This document shows positions 1 through 7,096 of a stretch of DNA of 10,866 nucleotides, one piece after another; position 1 is the first letter of the stretch, and the number at the start of each line of letters is the position of its first letter. The stretch is taken from NCBI GenBank assembly GCA_011390695.1, contig JAABRW010000410.1, forward strand, positions 1-10,866, in the 5' to 3' direction. Made by a program: the position numbers and the translations under genes. The notes below the pieces were generated by a model that had not been told where the DNA came from, did not search any database, and saw only the letters and a list, made by a program, of their open reading frames with translations. Source of the stretch: Desulfotignum sp. (lineage in GTDB: Bacteria; Desulfobacterota; Desulfobacteria; Desulfobacterales; Desulfobacteraceae).

Positions 1-159
1 GACTTGACCATGGAATGGGAAGACAAAATCCCCATCGGCATTTTATATCAAAAAGAAACCAGAGGATATACTGAGGGTCTTGCGCCGTTGCAGTCAGGAT
101 CTTTGTTCAGCCAGACATATGATCCCGAGCGGGTGCAAAAAGTGATTTCCGCTGTTTGA
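1..159 (+). CDS. C-terminal fragment, probable 2-oxoacid:ferredoxin oxidoreductase beta subunit
   Basis: An open frame enters from the left edge and ends at a TGA at 157-159, giving 52 residues of a C-terminus. The segment around KIPIGILYQKE, followed by an aromatic/acidic stretch (RGYTEG), resembles the end of thiamine-diphosphate-binding beta subunits of 2-oxoacid (pyruvate, 2-oxoglutarate or branched-chain 2-oxoacid) ferredoxin oxidoreductases. In those enzymes a short tail with a P-[IL]-G-[IV]-[LF]-Y core follows the cofactor domain. They decarboxylate 2-oxoacids to acyl-CoA and reduce ferredoxin in the cytoplasm. None of the catalytic or cofactor-binding part is inside the window, so the substrate cannot be named and the family call is tentative. 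It converges on the rubrerythrin gene and is followed by a strong hairpin. Confidence 0.5.
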   Translation, partial: DLTMEWEDKIPIGILYQKETRGYTEGLAPLQSGSLFSQTYDPERVQKVISAV

Positions 160-184
160 CATCTTTTAAAAAATTGTTCAAAAC

Positions 185-239
185 ATACTGCCCGGGCAAT
201 CTCAATTAAACAAAAGAATTGCCCGGGCAGTATTTTTTT
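185..239 (+). terminator. Perfect 16-bp hairpin plus T-run between convergent genes
   Basis: The arms at 185-200 and 218-233 (ATACTGCCCGGGCAAT and its exact reverse complement) enclose a 17-base loop and are followed by an uninterrupted T-run at 233-239. This is a textbook Rho-independent terminator for the plus-strand gene ending at 159. On the minus strand the tail after the stem is less U-rich at first, but contains a T6 run about 10 bases out. The hairpin may therefore also stop transcripts from the rubrerythrin operon, whose last stop codon is at 296. Confidence 0.9.
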
Positions 240-295
240 GTCTTTCCGGTCGGCAATGCCATGGGTTGGAAAAGGCTGGCCGCAAGGCAGAAGAA

Positions 296-841
296 TCAAT
301 ATTTTTTGAATTCACTTTTTTTCGCATTGCACACCGGACAATTATCCGGGGCCTCGCCTTCCAGGGTGTAGCCGCAAACCAGACATACCTGGATGTCATC
401 CAGTTGGGCATCTGCGGCATTGTCTACGGCTTTTTTGGCTTTTTCAAACAACTCCTTGTGCTTTTTTTCCGTTTTATATGACCATTCAAAACTGCGAAAA
501 GCACTTTTTTCCTCCTGCAGTTTTGCAATTTCCATATAAGCAGGATACATCTCTTCGATTTCAAAGGTTTCCCCGTCAATGGCCAGGCCCAGATTTTTGG
601 CTGTATCACCCGGACCGAATGCACCCATGCTGTTTGCCACAACCCCTTCATTCAGGTGTTTTACTTCCCGGTAATGGTCGCCTGCATGGATAAATTCTGC
701 ATGGGAGACTGCTTCGAACAAACGGGCCACATTCGGGTAATTTTCTTTTTCAGCCTGGATTGCAAAATGCCGGTAGCGCATGTTTGCCATGCTTTCACCG
801 CCAAACGCATTGATCATGTTCTGCTGGGTCATTTGTTTCAT
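296..841 (-). CDS. rbr: Rubrerythrin
   Basis: The 181-residue protein has the classic two-part rubrerythrin layout. Residues 1-140 form a ferritin-like four-helix bundle with candidate diiron ligands E16, E49-x2-H52, E94/E97 and E125-x2-H128. A C-terminal rubredoxin-like knuckle has cysteines at 153, 156, 168 and 171 (CLVC...CPVC). Rubrerythrins are cytoplasmic peroxidases of anaerobes that reduce H2O2 with electrons passed through the rubredoxin iron, usually from a rubredoxin or NAD(P)H-rubredoxin oxidoreductase. The ATG at 841 is preceded by AGGAAG at 848-853 on the complement, at normal spacing. The gene begins 43 bases after the HtrA stop on the same strand and is probably co-transcribed with it. 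The free rubredoxin at 6883-7041 is a possible electron donor, which is inference. Confidence 0.95.
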   Translation of the reverse strand: MKQMTQQNMINAFGGESMANMRYRHFAIQAEKENYPNVARLFEAVSHAEFIHAGDHYREVKHLNEGVVANSMGAFGPGDTAKNLGLAIDGETFEIEEMYPAYMEIAKLQEEKSAFRSFEWSYKTEKKHKELFEKAKKAVDNAADAQLDDIQVCLVCGYTLEGEAPDNCPVCNAKKSEFKKY

Positions 842-884
842 GTTTTACTTCCTTTCGTGCCAATGTTTCCTGTTAATCTGCATT

Positions 885-2327
885 TTATTCTTCCACTTTT
901 ATTACTGTAAAAAAGGTGTTTTCCCCCCGTCTGACCAGAAGAAGGAACTTTTCTCCTTTCTGAACCGCATTTTTATATGCTTTTACAGAATCAACCGGGG
1001 TCTGGTTTATTTCCTGGATAAGATCACCCCGCTGAAGATTTGCTTCAGCTGCCGGGCTTCCGGCTTTCACACCGGCCACAACAACCCCTTTTTCCTGTTC
1101 ATATCCCAGCTGGGCAGCGATTTCCGGGGTCAGTTCCTGCACCTGAATGCCTAAAGGCGCAGTGTCGGAAGAATCGGTTTTGGGTTTTTGGGTCTGTTCT
1201 TCAGTTTTCAGTTCTCCGATTTTTACCTGCAGGGTTTTCTTTTTTCCGTTACGGATTACTGTCAGGGGAACCTTGCTGCCAACGGTTTTCTGTGCTACAC
1301 GATTTTTCAGGGCCGTGGGGGTATCCACTGATTTTCCATCCAGGGAAACAATGATGTCTCCGCGAACCACACCAGCCTCATCTGCCGGGCTGTCTTTGCT
1401 GACATCACCCACCAGGGCACCCTCGGCTTTTTTTAAACCAAAACTGTCGGCAATATCTTTGGTGACCGGCTGGATACTGACACCCAGCCATCCACGAACG
1501 ACGTGGCCTTTCTCAATAAGGCTTTCCATGATGCTTTTTGCCATGTTAACGGGAATGGCGAAACCGATCCCCTGGTAACCGCCGCTTTGGCTGAAAATGG
1601 CTGTGTTGATACCGATAACCCTGCCATAAATATCCACCAGGGGGCCGCCGCTGTTTCCCGGATTAATGGCTGCATCGGTCTGAAAAAAATCTTCATAATC
1701 CACAATACCGATATTGGCGCGGCCTGCTGCGCTTATGATGCCGGCGGTTACGGTTTGTGAAAGGCCATATGGCGTTCCTACGGCAATAACCCAGTCCCCG
1801 ACTTCCATTTTGCTGGAATCACCGAGTTCGGCTGTGGGCAGGTTTTTTCCTTCAATTTTTATAACCGCCACATCCGACATCGGGTCCGTACCAACGACCG
1901 TTGCGTCAAATTCGCGCTTGTCCGGCAGGGTAACCGTGATTTCTTCGGCCTTTTTCACCACATGGCTGTTGGTGAGAATGTATCCTTCCTCATTAAGAAT
2001 AAACCCGGAACCCAGTCCCCGCCGCTGGTATTCTCTTTGTTTGGGTATACCGAAAAAACGCCGGAAAAATTCATTGTCGAAAAGTTCCTGGTATTGTTCC
2101 GGAAGCGATTCCATGGTATATACCGTACTGATATATACCACTGAGGGGCTGATTTTTTTGCTCACATCCCTGAATGCCTTTCCCAATGCCTCCAGCCTTT
2201 GGGGGTGATCCTTTTCGGCGCTGTCTGCCGTGGTGACCAGGGGGCCTGTCAGCATCATCAATCCGATCAAAAAGACAGCGGCAAAACAGCCGGTCAGTAT
2301 TTTTTTGTACAGTTTTTCTTGTAACAT
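885..2327 (-). CDS. HtrA/Deg-family periplasmic serine protease with two PDZ domains
   Basis: From the preferred ATG at 2327 the protein has 480 residues, the usual size for DegP/DegQ. The N-terminus (KKILTGCFAAVFLIGLMML) is a signal peptide or membrane anchor placing the enzyme in the periplasm. A chymotrypsin-like domain follows, with catalytic triad H122 (TNSHVV), D152 (SDVAVIK) and S226 (GNSGGP). PDZ1 lies at about 277-371 (GWLGVSIQ) and PDZ2 at about 389-476 (LGIQVQELTP), joined by a charged linker. The family degrades and chaperones misfolded envelope proteins. The start at 2327 has AAGGAG at 2338-2343 on the complement. An upstream in-frame ATG at 2369 would add 14 charged residues before the signal sequence and has a poorer ribosome site. 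The gene sits between the acyl-CoA synthetase fusion and rubrerythrin, consistent with a stress-related transcript. DegP versus DegQ identity cannot be decided from sequence alone. Confidence 0.93.
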   Translation of the reverse strand: MLQEKLYKKILTGCFAAVFLIGLMMLTGPLVTTADSAEKDHPQRLEALGKAFRDVSKKISPSVVYISTVYTMESLPEQYQELFDNEFFRRFFGIPKQREYQRRGLGSGFILNEEGYILTNSHVVKKAEEITVTLPDKREFDATVVGTDPMSDVAVIKIEGKNLPTAELGDSSKMEVGDWVIAVGTPYGLSQTVTAGIISAAGRANIGIVDYEDFFQTDAAINPGNSGGPLVDIYGRVIGINTAIFSQSGGYQGIGFAIPVNMAKSIMESLIEKGHVVRGWLGVSIQPVTKDIADSFGLKKAEGALVGDVSKDSPADEAGVVRGDIIVSLDGKSVDTPTALKNRVAQKTVGSKVPLTVIRNGKKKTLQVKIGELKTEEQTQKPKTDSSDTAPLGIQVQELTPEIAAQLGYEQEKGVVVAGVKAGSPAAEANLQRGDLIQEINQTPVDSVKAYKNAVQKGEKFLLLVRRGENTFFTVIKVEE

Positions 2328-2378
2328 AATGTAATTTCTCCTTTTTTGTTTGTCTAATGGGGGTTTCACCAGGTTTTC

Positions 2379-5090
2379 TCATTGGGCGGCTGACTTTTGA
2401 TCTAAAAAAGAAAACTCCGCATCTTTAAGGTTGATTTCCAGTTCCACTTCCCCAATGTCTGCATCAGGCCGGGCATGAAAACCCAGGCGCTTGCCAAGGG
2501 CAATCATTTTCCGGTTTTCCCGTAACACGGTTCCCCAGACCTTTTCAATTCCCCGTTTTTTGGCTGTCTGCAAAACCCGGCCAAGAAGCCGGGCACCAAT
2601 ACCCTGGCCGTGCCATGGATCTCCGATCAATACAGAAAATTCACCTTTTTTTCCGTCCGGATCGCTGATCACCCTGGCAATGCCGAACATTTCTCTTTTT
2701 TCAGGATCTTCATTCAGGGCGGTCAAAGCGATTTCCCGGTCATAATCGATCTGGGTGAATCTGGCCAGCATGGCCGGCGATATTTTTTTCATGGCACTGA
2801 AAAAACGATGATAGATACTGGTGGGTGAAAGTATCTGGAACAGTTCCTGGAAAAGCGGTGCATCTTCCGGCTTGACAGGCCGGACAAAAACGCTGCGGCC
2901 GTCATCGGTTTTTTCATGGAATTCGTATTCATCCGGATACGGGCTGATAACCAGATGCAGAGGCGCTGGCTGTGATGTGTCTTCAAGCCTGATCCGGGCA
3001 TCCACAGCCCGGGGTTGCCCGTCTTTGACTATGACAGGATTCATGTCCAGTTCCACAATCCGGGGAAAATCACTCACCAGTTGTGAAACGCGCATGAGCA
3101 GCGCTTCCAGCGCTTCCATATCTGCACCCGGCCGGTTGCGGAATCCCTGCAAAAGTTTATATGCACGTGTGTTCTCCATCATGCGCCGCGCCAGCAGGCG
3201 GTTTAACGGCGGCAGTCCCAGGGCCCGGTCTTCTAAAATTTCAGTATAAATACCCCCTAACCCGAACAGGATGACAGGTCCGAAAGAGGGATCGTTTTTT
3301 GCGCCGATCAGCAGTTCATGGTCCGGGCTGTCAATATACTGCTGAACAGATACCCCTTGAATATGGGCATCCGGGTTGTACGCTTGGGCCCCTTCCATGA
3401 TTTTCTGGAAAGCCGTGCGCACCGCATCTGTGGAATCTAAATTCAGATGCACTCCCCGGGCATCGGTTTTATGGGAAATGTCCGGCGACATGAGCTTTAC
3501 AGCCACAGGAAATCCGATTTCTTCAGCCGCAGCAACGGCATCTTCTTCTGTGGATGCTGTTTTTGTGGTGTTCACCGGTATGCCGTAGGCAGACAAAATC
3601 TCTTTGGATGCGGTTTCCGACAGAAGACCGGCATGTTTTTTGATATGGTTGTGAATCAGTTTCCGGGCCTTGTCCGGATCATAATGCAGTTCATGGGAGA
3701 GTTTCGGGGTAATCTGTGTCAGCATCTTCAGATTCTGGTTGTATTCCACCATGAAAACAAAGGACTGCACCGCCCTTTCCGGTGTTTCATACGTCGGAAT
3801 TTTTGCCTGGTTTAATACGTCAACCGCTTTTTCCATCTTTTGACCGCCGATCCAGGAGGCAAATACGGGAAAATTTTTGTCTTGAGCTGATTCAGCCAGG
3901 GCTTTTGCCACAGGTTCCGGGTCTGTCAATGCCTGGGGCACCATAATGGCAAGGATAGCGTCAAAGGATTTGCTTGCATAGCAGATGTCAAAGGTTTTCA
4001 TGAACCTTTCCCGGGTCGCATCCCCTAAAATATCAACCGGATTATTCCGGCTCCAATACCGGGGCAGCACCTCATCCAAAGATTGGGTGATTTCCGAAGA
4101 GAGCGCAGCTGGTTTCAGGCCGTGACCACCCAGTGCATCCGTGGCCATTACACCGGGCCCTCCGCCGTTGGTGATGATTGCCAGGCGTGATCCTGCGGGA
4201 GGCGGTTTTTTGGCCATGAGTTCCGCACAGTCGAATAATTGTGCTATGGTATTCACCCGGATGATACCGGCCCGTTTGAATGCTGTGTCATATACCGCAT
4301 CTTCTCCGGCCAGGGCCCCGGTATGGGATGATGCTGCTTGGGCACCGGCTTCACTCCGTCCGGCCTTCAAGACCACGATGGGCTTGATCCTGGATACTGC
4401 GCGTGCAGCGCTCATGAATTTGCGTATCCGGGAAAGGTTTTCTATGTAGAGCAGAATGCTTTTTGTCTGAGAATCATTGCCAAGATAATCGATCATATCC
4501 CCGAAATCCACATCCACCATGGAACCGATGCTCACAAAGTGGCTGAAGCCGATTTTTTCTTTAAAGGAAAGATCCAGAATCGATGTGCAGATGGCGCCGC
4601 TCTGGGATACGAAAGCCAGTTTTCCTTCAGACGGCATATCAGATGCAAAACTGGCATTGAGCCCTTCTTTGGTATTGATGATACCCAGACAATTGGGACC
4701 GATAAGCCGCAACCCCCCGTCATAGGCCTTTTTTTGAATTTTCTTTTCAATATTGTGTCCCTGTTCCCCGGTTTCTTTTCCCCCGGCCGATATGATGATA
4801 GCGCCCCCTGTGCCGGCGGCAATGCAGTCATCAACGATGTCCGGAACAGTGGATATGGGCGTGGCAATGATAGCCAGATCAATCGGATCTCTGCTCTGTT
4901 TTATTGATTCCAGTGTTTTTATCCCTGAAACTTTCTTGTGTTTCGGGTTTATCGGTATGATTTTGCCTGAAAAATGTCCATTTTTCAGGTTGGTCATCAG
5001 GGCATTGCCAACGCTGTTCTCTTTTTCACTGGCACCGATAACCGCCACACTTTTAGGATGAAAAATACGGTCAAGATTATAAATTCCCAT
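2379..5090 (-). CDS. ADP-forming acyl-CoA synthetase / GNAT acetyltransferase fusion (Pat/PatZ-like)
   Basis: The 903-residue protein has the order seen in Pat/PatZ protein acetyltransferases. It starts with a CoA-binding Rossmann domain (about 8-130, VAVIGAS near the start), then a succinyl-CoA-ligase-like domain (about 150-290) and an intervening region. Next come an ATP-grasp domain (about 480-700) and a C-terminal GNAT domain (about 733-890) with the acetyl-CoA loop HGQGIGARL at 827-835. Both phosphorelay histidines of active ADP-forming synthetases seem to be present: H256 in SSHTGALAG and H540 in SPDISHKTD. The synthetase half could therefore interconvert acyl-CoA and acid plus ATP, while the GNAT half would acetylate protein lysines, for example on acyl-CoA synthetases. 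The ATG at 5090 has GGGAG at 5101-5105 on the complement. It is the first gene of the proposed synthetase-htrA-rbr transcript. The protein substrate is unknown. Confidence 0.9.
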   Translation of the reverse strand: MGIYNLDRIFHPKSVAVIGASEKENSVGNALMTNLKNGHFSGKIIPINPKHKKVSGIKTLESIKQSRDPIDLAIIATPISTVPDIVDDCIAAGTGGAIIISAGGKETGEQGHNIEKKIQKKAYDGGLRLIGPNCLGIINTKEGLNASFASDMPSEGKLAFVSQSGAICTSILDLSFKEKIGFSHFVSIGSMVDVDFGDMIDYLGNDSQTKSILLYIENLSRIRKFMSAARAVSRIKPIVVLKAGRSEAGAQAASSHTGALAGEDAVYDTAFKRAGIIRVNTIAQLFDCAELMAKKPPPAGSRLAIITNGGGPGVMATDALGGHGLKPAALSSEITQSLDEVLPRYWSRNNPVDILGDATRERFMKTFDICYASKSFDAILAIMVPQALTDPEPVAKALAESAQDKNFPVFASWIGGQKMEKAVDVLNQAKIPTYETPERAVQSFVFMVEYNQNLKMLTQITPKLSHELHYDPDKARKLIHNHIKKHAGLLSETASKEILSAYGIPVNTTKTASTEEDAVAAAEEIGFPVAVKLMSPDISHKTDARGVHLNLDSTDAVRTAFQKIMEGAQAYNPDAHIQGVSVQQYIDSPDHELLIGAKNDPSFGPVILFGLGGIYTEILEDRALGLPPLNRLLARRMMENTRAYKLLQGFRNRPGADMEALEALLMRVSQLVSDFPRIVELDMNPVIVKDGQPRAVDARIRLEDTSQPAPLHLVISPYPDEYEFHEKTDDGRSVFVRPVKPEDAPLFQELFQILSPTSIYHRFFSAMKKISPAMLARFTQIDYDREIALTALNEDPEKREMFGIARVISDPDGKKGEFSVLIGDPWHGQGIGARLLGRVLQTAKKRGIEKVWGTVLRENRKMIALGKRLGFHARPDADIGEVELEINLKDAEFSFLDQKSAAQ

Positions 5091-5110
5091 ATCCTGTTCA
5101 CTCCCTTGAT

Positions 5111-5145
5111 CGCAACTTTAATTGTTCACGCAACTTTATTGTCCA
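5111..5145 (-). repeat. Tandem 17/18-bp imperfect direct repeat upstream of the synthetase gene
   Basis: On the minus strand two adjacent copies read TGGACAATAAAGTTGCG (5145-5129) and TGAACAATTAAAGTTGCG (5128-5111), differing by one substitution and one inserted base. The block ends 20 bases before the ATG at 5090, just upstream of the ribosome site. Position and repetition suggest a regulator binding site or a recent short duplication. No known motif is recognised. Confidence 0.7.
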
Positions 5146-5162
5146 ATAGATGTGTCATTCAA

Positions 5163-5175
5163 AGAATAATATTCT
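5163..5175. promoter_or_regulatory. AT-rich palindrome in the leader of the synthetase-htrA-rbr transcript
   Basis: AGAATAATATTCT is a perfect 6-1-6 palindrome. On the minus strand it contains TATTAT, a possible -10 element, but no good -35 lies at the right distance upstream. An operator overlapping a promoter is possible. Short AT-rich palindromes of this kind resemble Fur/PerR-family sites only loosely, so no regulator is assigned. Confidence 0.3.
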
Positions 5176-5211
5176 CAAGCAGGGAAAATCTGGATTTTCC
5201 ATGGCGCAAAA

Positions 5212-5874
5212 TCAGGCTTCATCGTTGTCAGCATCCGGAAGATTTTTAAACACCTGTTCTTTTATATGCAGCTGAACAGAATCTTCGACAATATCTTTGA
5301 CCCATGCCGCCGGAACAATTTTTCTGTCTTTTTTGATCATACCGCTGGAAACCAGAAGATGGGATACTTTAAAGGTTTCCGGTTCAGTATACACATCCTC
5401 TATGGTACCCAGATGCCGGCCTTCATTGTCTGTTACATCCGCACCTTCTTCCAGTGCCACTGCATCCTCAGGGATATTGCGGTGCTTTTCTTTGTGATAC
5501 AATGGTTTAGACCGGGAAGGATGAGGCGATGATTTCAAATACGGTGCTTTGACAGCTGCGTGGTACCACAGCAGTTGACGGGCTTCATCTGCCTGGCGCC
5601 GGTTAAAATCTTCCACACCCGCGTTTGGAATATATTGTGTTTCATCAAATTGAGGATAATCCTCCGGTGCAGCAGCTTTTTTTAAAATGACCGCTTTTTC
5701 ACTTGTGGATTCGACATCGGTTACCGGAACCACTTTATCCTCTGTGAATAAAAATCCTTTTTCAACCACCAGGTGTGATACTTCATCTGTGGCAGGATCA
5801 ATCACCACCCGTTCAATGTGCCCTACTTTCTGGTCGTCATGGGTAAGGACTTTGGTATTTTTTTTAAAATGCAT
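5212..5874 (-). CDS. Two-domain PRC-barrel protein
   Basis: This is a 220-residue soluble, acidic protein without a signal peptide or membrane segment. Two PRC-barrel-type repeats are visible. The first, at about 3-66, contains VGHIERVVIDPATDEVSHLVVEK and then a VVPV strand. The second, at about 138-205, contains LGTIEDVYTEPETFKVSHLLVSSG and then IVPAAWV. A charged linker with many basic and proline residues (about 105-136) separates them. PRC-barrels occur in photosynthetic reaction centre H subunits, RimM and many stand-alone bacterial proteins; most stand-alone ones have no assigned role. The ATG at 5874 has AGGAG five bases upstream. It starts 22 bases after the stop of the secreted-protein gene and is probably co-transcribed with it. 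The function is unknown. Confidence 0.85.
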   Translation of the reverse strand: MHFKKNTKVLTHDDQKVGHIERVVIDPATDEVSHLVVEKGFLFTEDKVVPVTDVESTSEKAVILKKAAAPEDYPQFDETQYIPNAGVEDFNRRQADEARQLLWYHAAVKAPYLKSSPHPSRSKPLYHKEKHRNIPEDAVALEEGADVTDNEGRHLGTIEDVYTEPETFKVSHLLVSSGMIKKDRKIVPAAWVKDIVEDSVQLHIKEQVFKNLPDADNDEA

Positions 5875-5896
5875 GTTTGCTCCTGAAGCAGTTTGA

Positions 5897-6316
5897 TTAC
5901 CAGTTGAAGACCAGGCGGCTCTGTTTGTCCGGTGAAACTGTTATGTTCCGGCTCTGCCATTTACCATTGTATCGGGCTTTTACCCGGTAGCTTCCCGGTT
6001 CAAGATCAGCCAGCAGCCAGGGGCCTTCGGTTGTTGCGGACACCATTTTTGTGCCGTCTGCACGGATGATTTCCACCTGGACCTGGGACAGGTAATGTCC
6101 GGTGTCTGTGGCGAGAACCACCTTGAGGGAGTAATCACCGGCCATACGGTCAAGGATTTTTCGCTCCATGCTACCGACCCCCCCTGAGACAAATTTAATC
6201 CCTTCCAGGGATTTGACGGGTTGGGGAACGGGCAGGTAGTTCAGGTGGTCTTTGGCAGAGGCGGTGGTAACCCACAGCAGACTCAAGGCTGTAAAGAATA
6301 ATAATGTCTTTTTCAT
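5897..6316 (-). CDS. Small secreted protein with a carboxypeptidase-regulatory-like beta domain
   Basis: The 139-residue product starts with a clear Sec signal peptide (MKKTLLFFTALSLLWVTTASA) and a probable signal peptidase I site after A19-S20-A21. Residues about 62-138 look like a compact Ig/transthyretin-type beta sandwich of the carboxypeptidase-regulatory-like kind. They have alternating hydrophobic strands (SLKVVLAT, VQVEIIRADG) and the turn LADLEPGSYRVKARYNGKWQS, common in such folds. There are no cysteines in the mature part, no lipobox and no catalytic motif, so a structural or binding role in the periplasm is the best guess. An AGGAGG ribosome site stands five bases before the ATG at 6316. 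It leads a two-gene unit with the PRC-barrel gene. I do not recognise a named family. Confidence 0.8.
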   Translation of the reverse strand: MKKTLLFFTALSLLWVTTASAKDHLNYLPVPQPVKSLEGIKFVSGGVGSMERKILDRMAGDYSLKVVLATDTGHYLSQVQVEIIRADGTKMVSATTEGPWLLADLEPGSYRVKARYNGKWQSRNITVSPDKQSRLVFNW

Positions 6317-6479
6317 GATTTCCTCCTGTTTTTTTGGTTAGGTCCTTGTGCGCCGGTAAATTTACGTACCGTACACAAGCAAAGCATTATTGCGTTATAT
6401 TACCGGATAATAAAGGTATGAGAAATACATGGATGTATGCATTTGCCCCATTTTTATCCTGTATGCAGCCACACCGATC

Positions 6480-6758
6480 CTGCAGTTTTTATCCAGAATC
6501 AATTTGCCTGCCGCCTCTGCCAAACCACCGCTGGTCCGGCGCATGGAAAAATTTATCCTGGCCTTTGTGCTGCGGGCACAGGGCATGGACATGACAGCCA
6601 TTTTCTTTTTTGTGGTGACGCTGGCAGGCATCCACAACGGTTTTGGTCCGTATTCCTCCGACCCGGAAACTGGAAATTGTGGATGTGTTGAAACGAAAAG
6701 GCGGGTTTGTGGCGGTTACAGGAGAGGGCGTAAAGATGCGCCTGCGGTGAAACGGGGG
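6480..6758 (+). pseudogene. Decayed P-type cation-transporting ATPase (internal deletion plus frameshift)
   Basis: Three pieces in family order can be read on the plus strand. In frame 3, about 6480-6645, KPPLVRRMEKFILAF matches the TPLxRR...F segment before TM3 of P2-type ATPases, and MTAIFFFVVTLAGIHNGF sits where TM4 and the PEGLP motif belong, with PEG altered. In frame 1, about 6637-6732, VLVRIPPTRKLEIVDVLK and then GGFVAVTGEGV match the R-x-x-P-x-x-K-L-x-I-V helix and the TGDGVND hinge. Back in frame 3, from 6735, DAPAVKR continues the hinge. One missing base in the Asn codon of GVND explains the last shift. The 300 or so residues expected between TM4 and the hinge, including the phosphorylation motif DKTGT, are absent. 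No start codon or ribosome site is evident. Outer limits are approximate. The family was recognised by eye only. Confidence 0.6.
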
Positions 6759-6833
6759 CCAGGAAGTTTGTTTGAAAAACCATTCAATCCATTGATGATC
6801 AAACAGACGCTTGATTCCGGCATGAACATGATA

Positions 6834-6870
6834 TGCCGTCCGGACAAGCGGTTTTTTGGTCCGGACGGCA
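6834..6870 (-). terminator. Perfect 12-bp hairpin after the rubredoxin gene
   Basis: Arms TGCCGTCCGGAC (6834-6845) and the exact reverse complement (6859-6870) enclose a 13-base loop. The hairpin lies 12 bases downstream of the rubredoxin stop and is well placed to end the cyd-rubredoxin transcript. However, the minus-strand sequence after the stem has no U-run (it reads TATCATGTTC), so it may act as an mRNA 3'-end stabiliser or with a factor instead of as a standard intrinsic terminator. Confidence 0.5.
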
Positions 6871-6882
6871 GGTTACATGGTG

Positions 6883-7041
6883 TTACTCTTTATCAAAGTC
6901 TTCCTTGCCTGCACCGCAGATGGGGCAGGTCCAGTCTTCAGGCAGATCTTCAAAAGCGGTTCCGGGTTTGATACCGTTTTCAGGATCTCCGTCAGCCGGG
7001 TCGTATACATAGCCGCACAGGTTGCATACATATCTGTCCAT
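6883..7041 (-). CDS. Rubredoxin
   Basis: The 52-residue product is the typical length of a free rubredoxin and carries the full iron site: C6-x2-C9-G-Y and C39-P-x-C42-G. The conserved [22 protein letters not shown] loop and the W38 just before the second cysteine pair are also present. It is a cytoplasmic one-electron carrier. Known partners in anaerobes include rubrerythrin, superoxide reductase and rubredoxin:oxygen oxidoreductase. AAGGAG lies nine bases before the ATG at 7041. The gene starts 55 bases after the cydB stop on the same strand and is followed by a hairpin, so it is probably the last gene of a cydA-cydB-rubredoxin transcript. It is complete. Confidence 0.96.
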   Translation of the reverse strand: MDRYVCNLCGYVYDPADGDPENGIKPGTAFEDLPEDWTCPICGAGKEDFDKE

Positions 7042-7096
7042 AATTTTTTTCTCCTTTGTTTGTTGGTTTATGATGATGGTGGGCAGTATAGCCCAT

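Noticed and set aside
2328..2369. Upstream ATG at 2369 as the HtrA start
   Set aside because: It adds 14 mostly charged residues before the signal sequence and lacks a good ribosome site, while the ATG at 2327 has AAGGAG at acceptable spacing.
6429..6971. 180-codon plus-strand frame as an intact gene
   Set aside because: Only parts resemble a P-type ATPase, the continuing homology switches frame, and the 3' third overlaps the rubredoxin gene on the other strand. It is better explained as part of a pseudogene.
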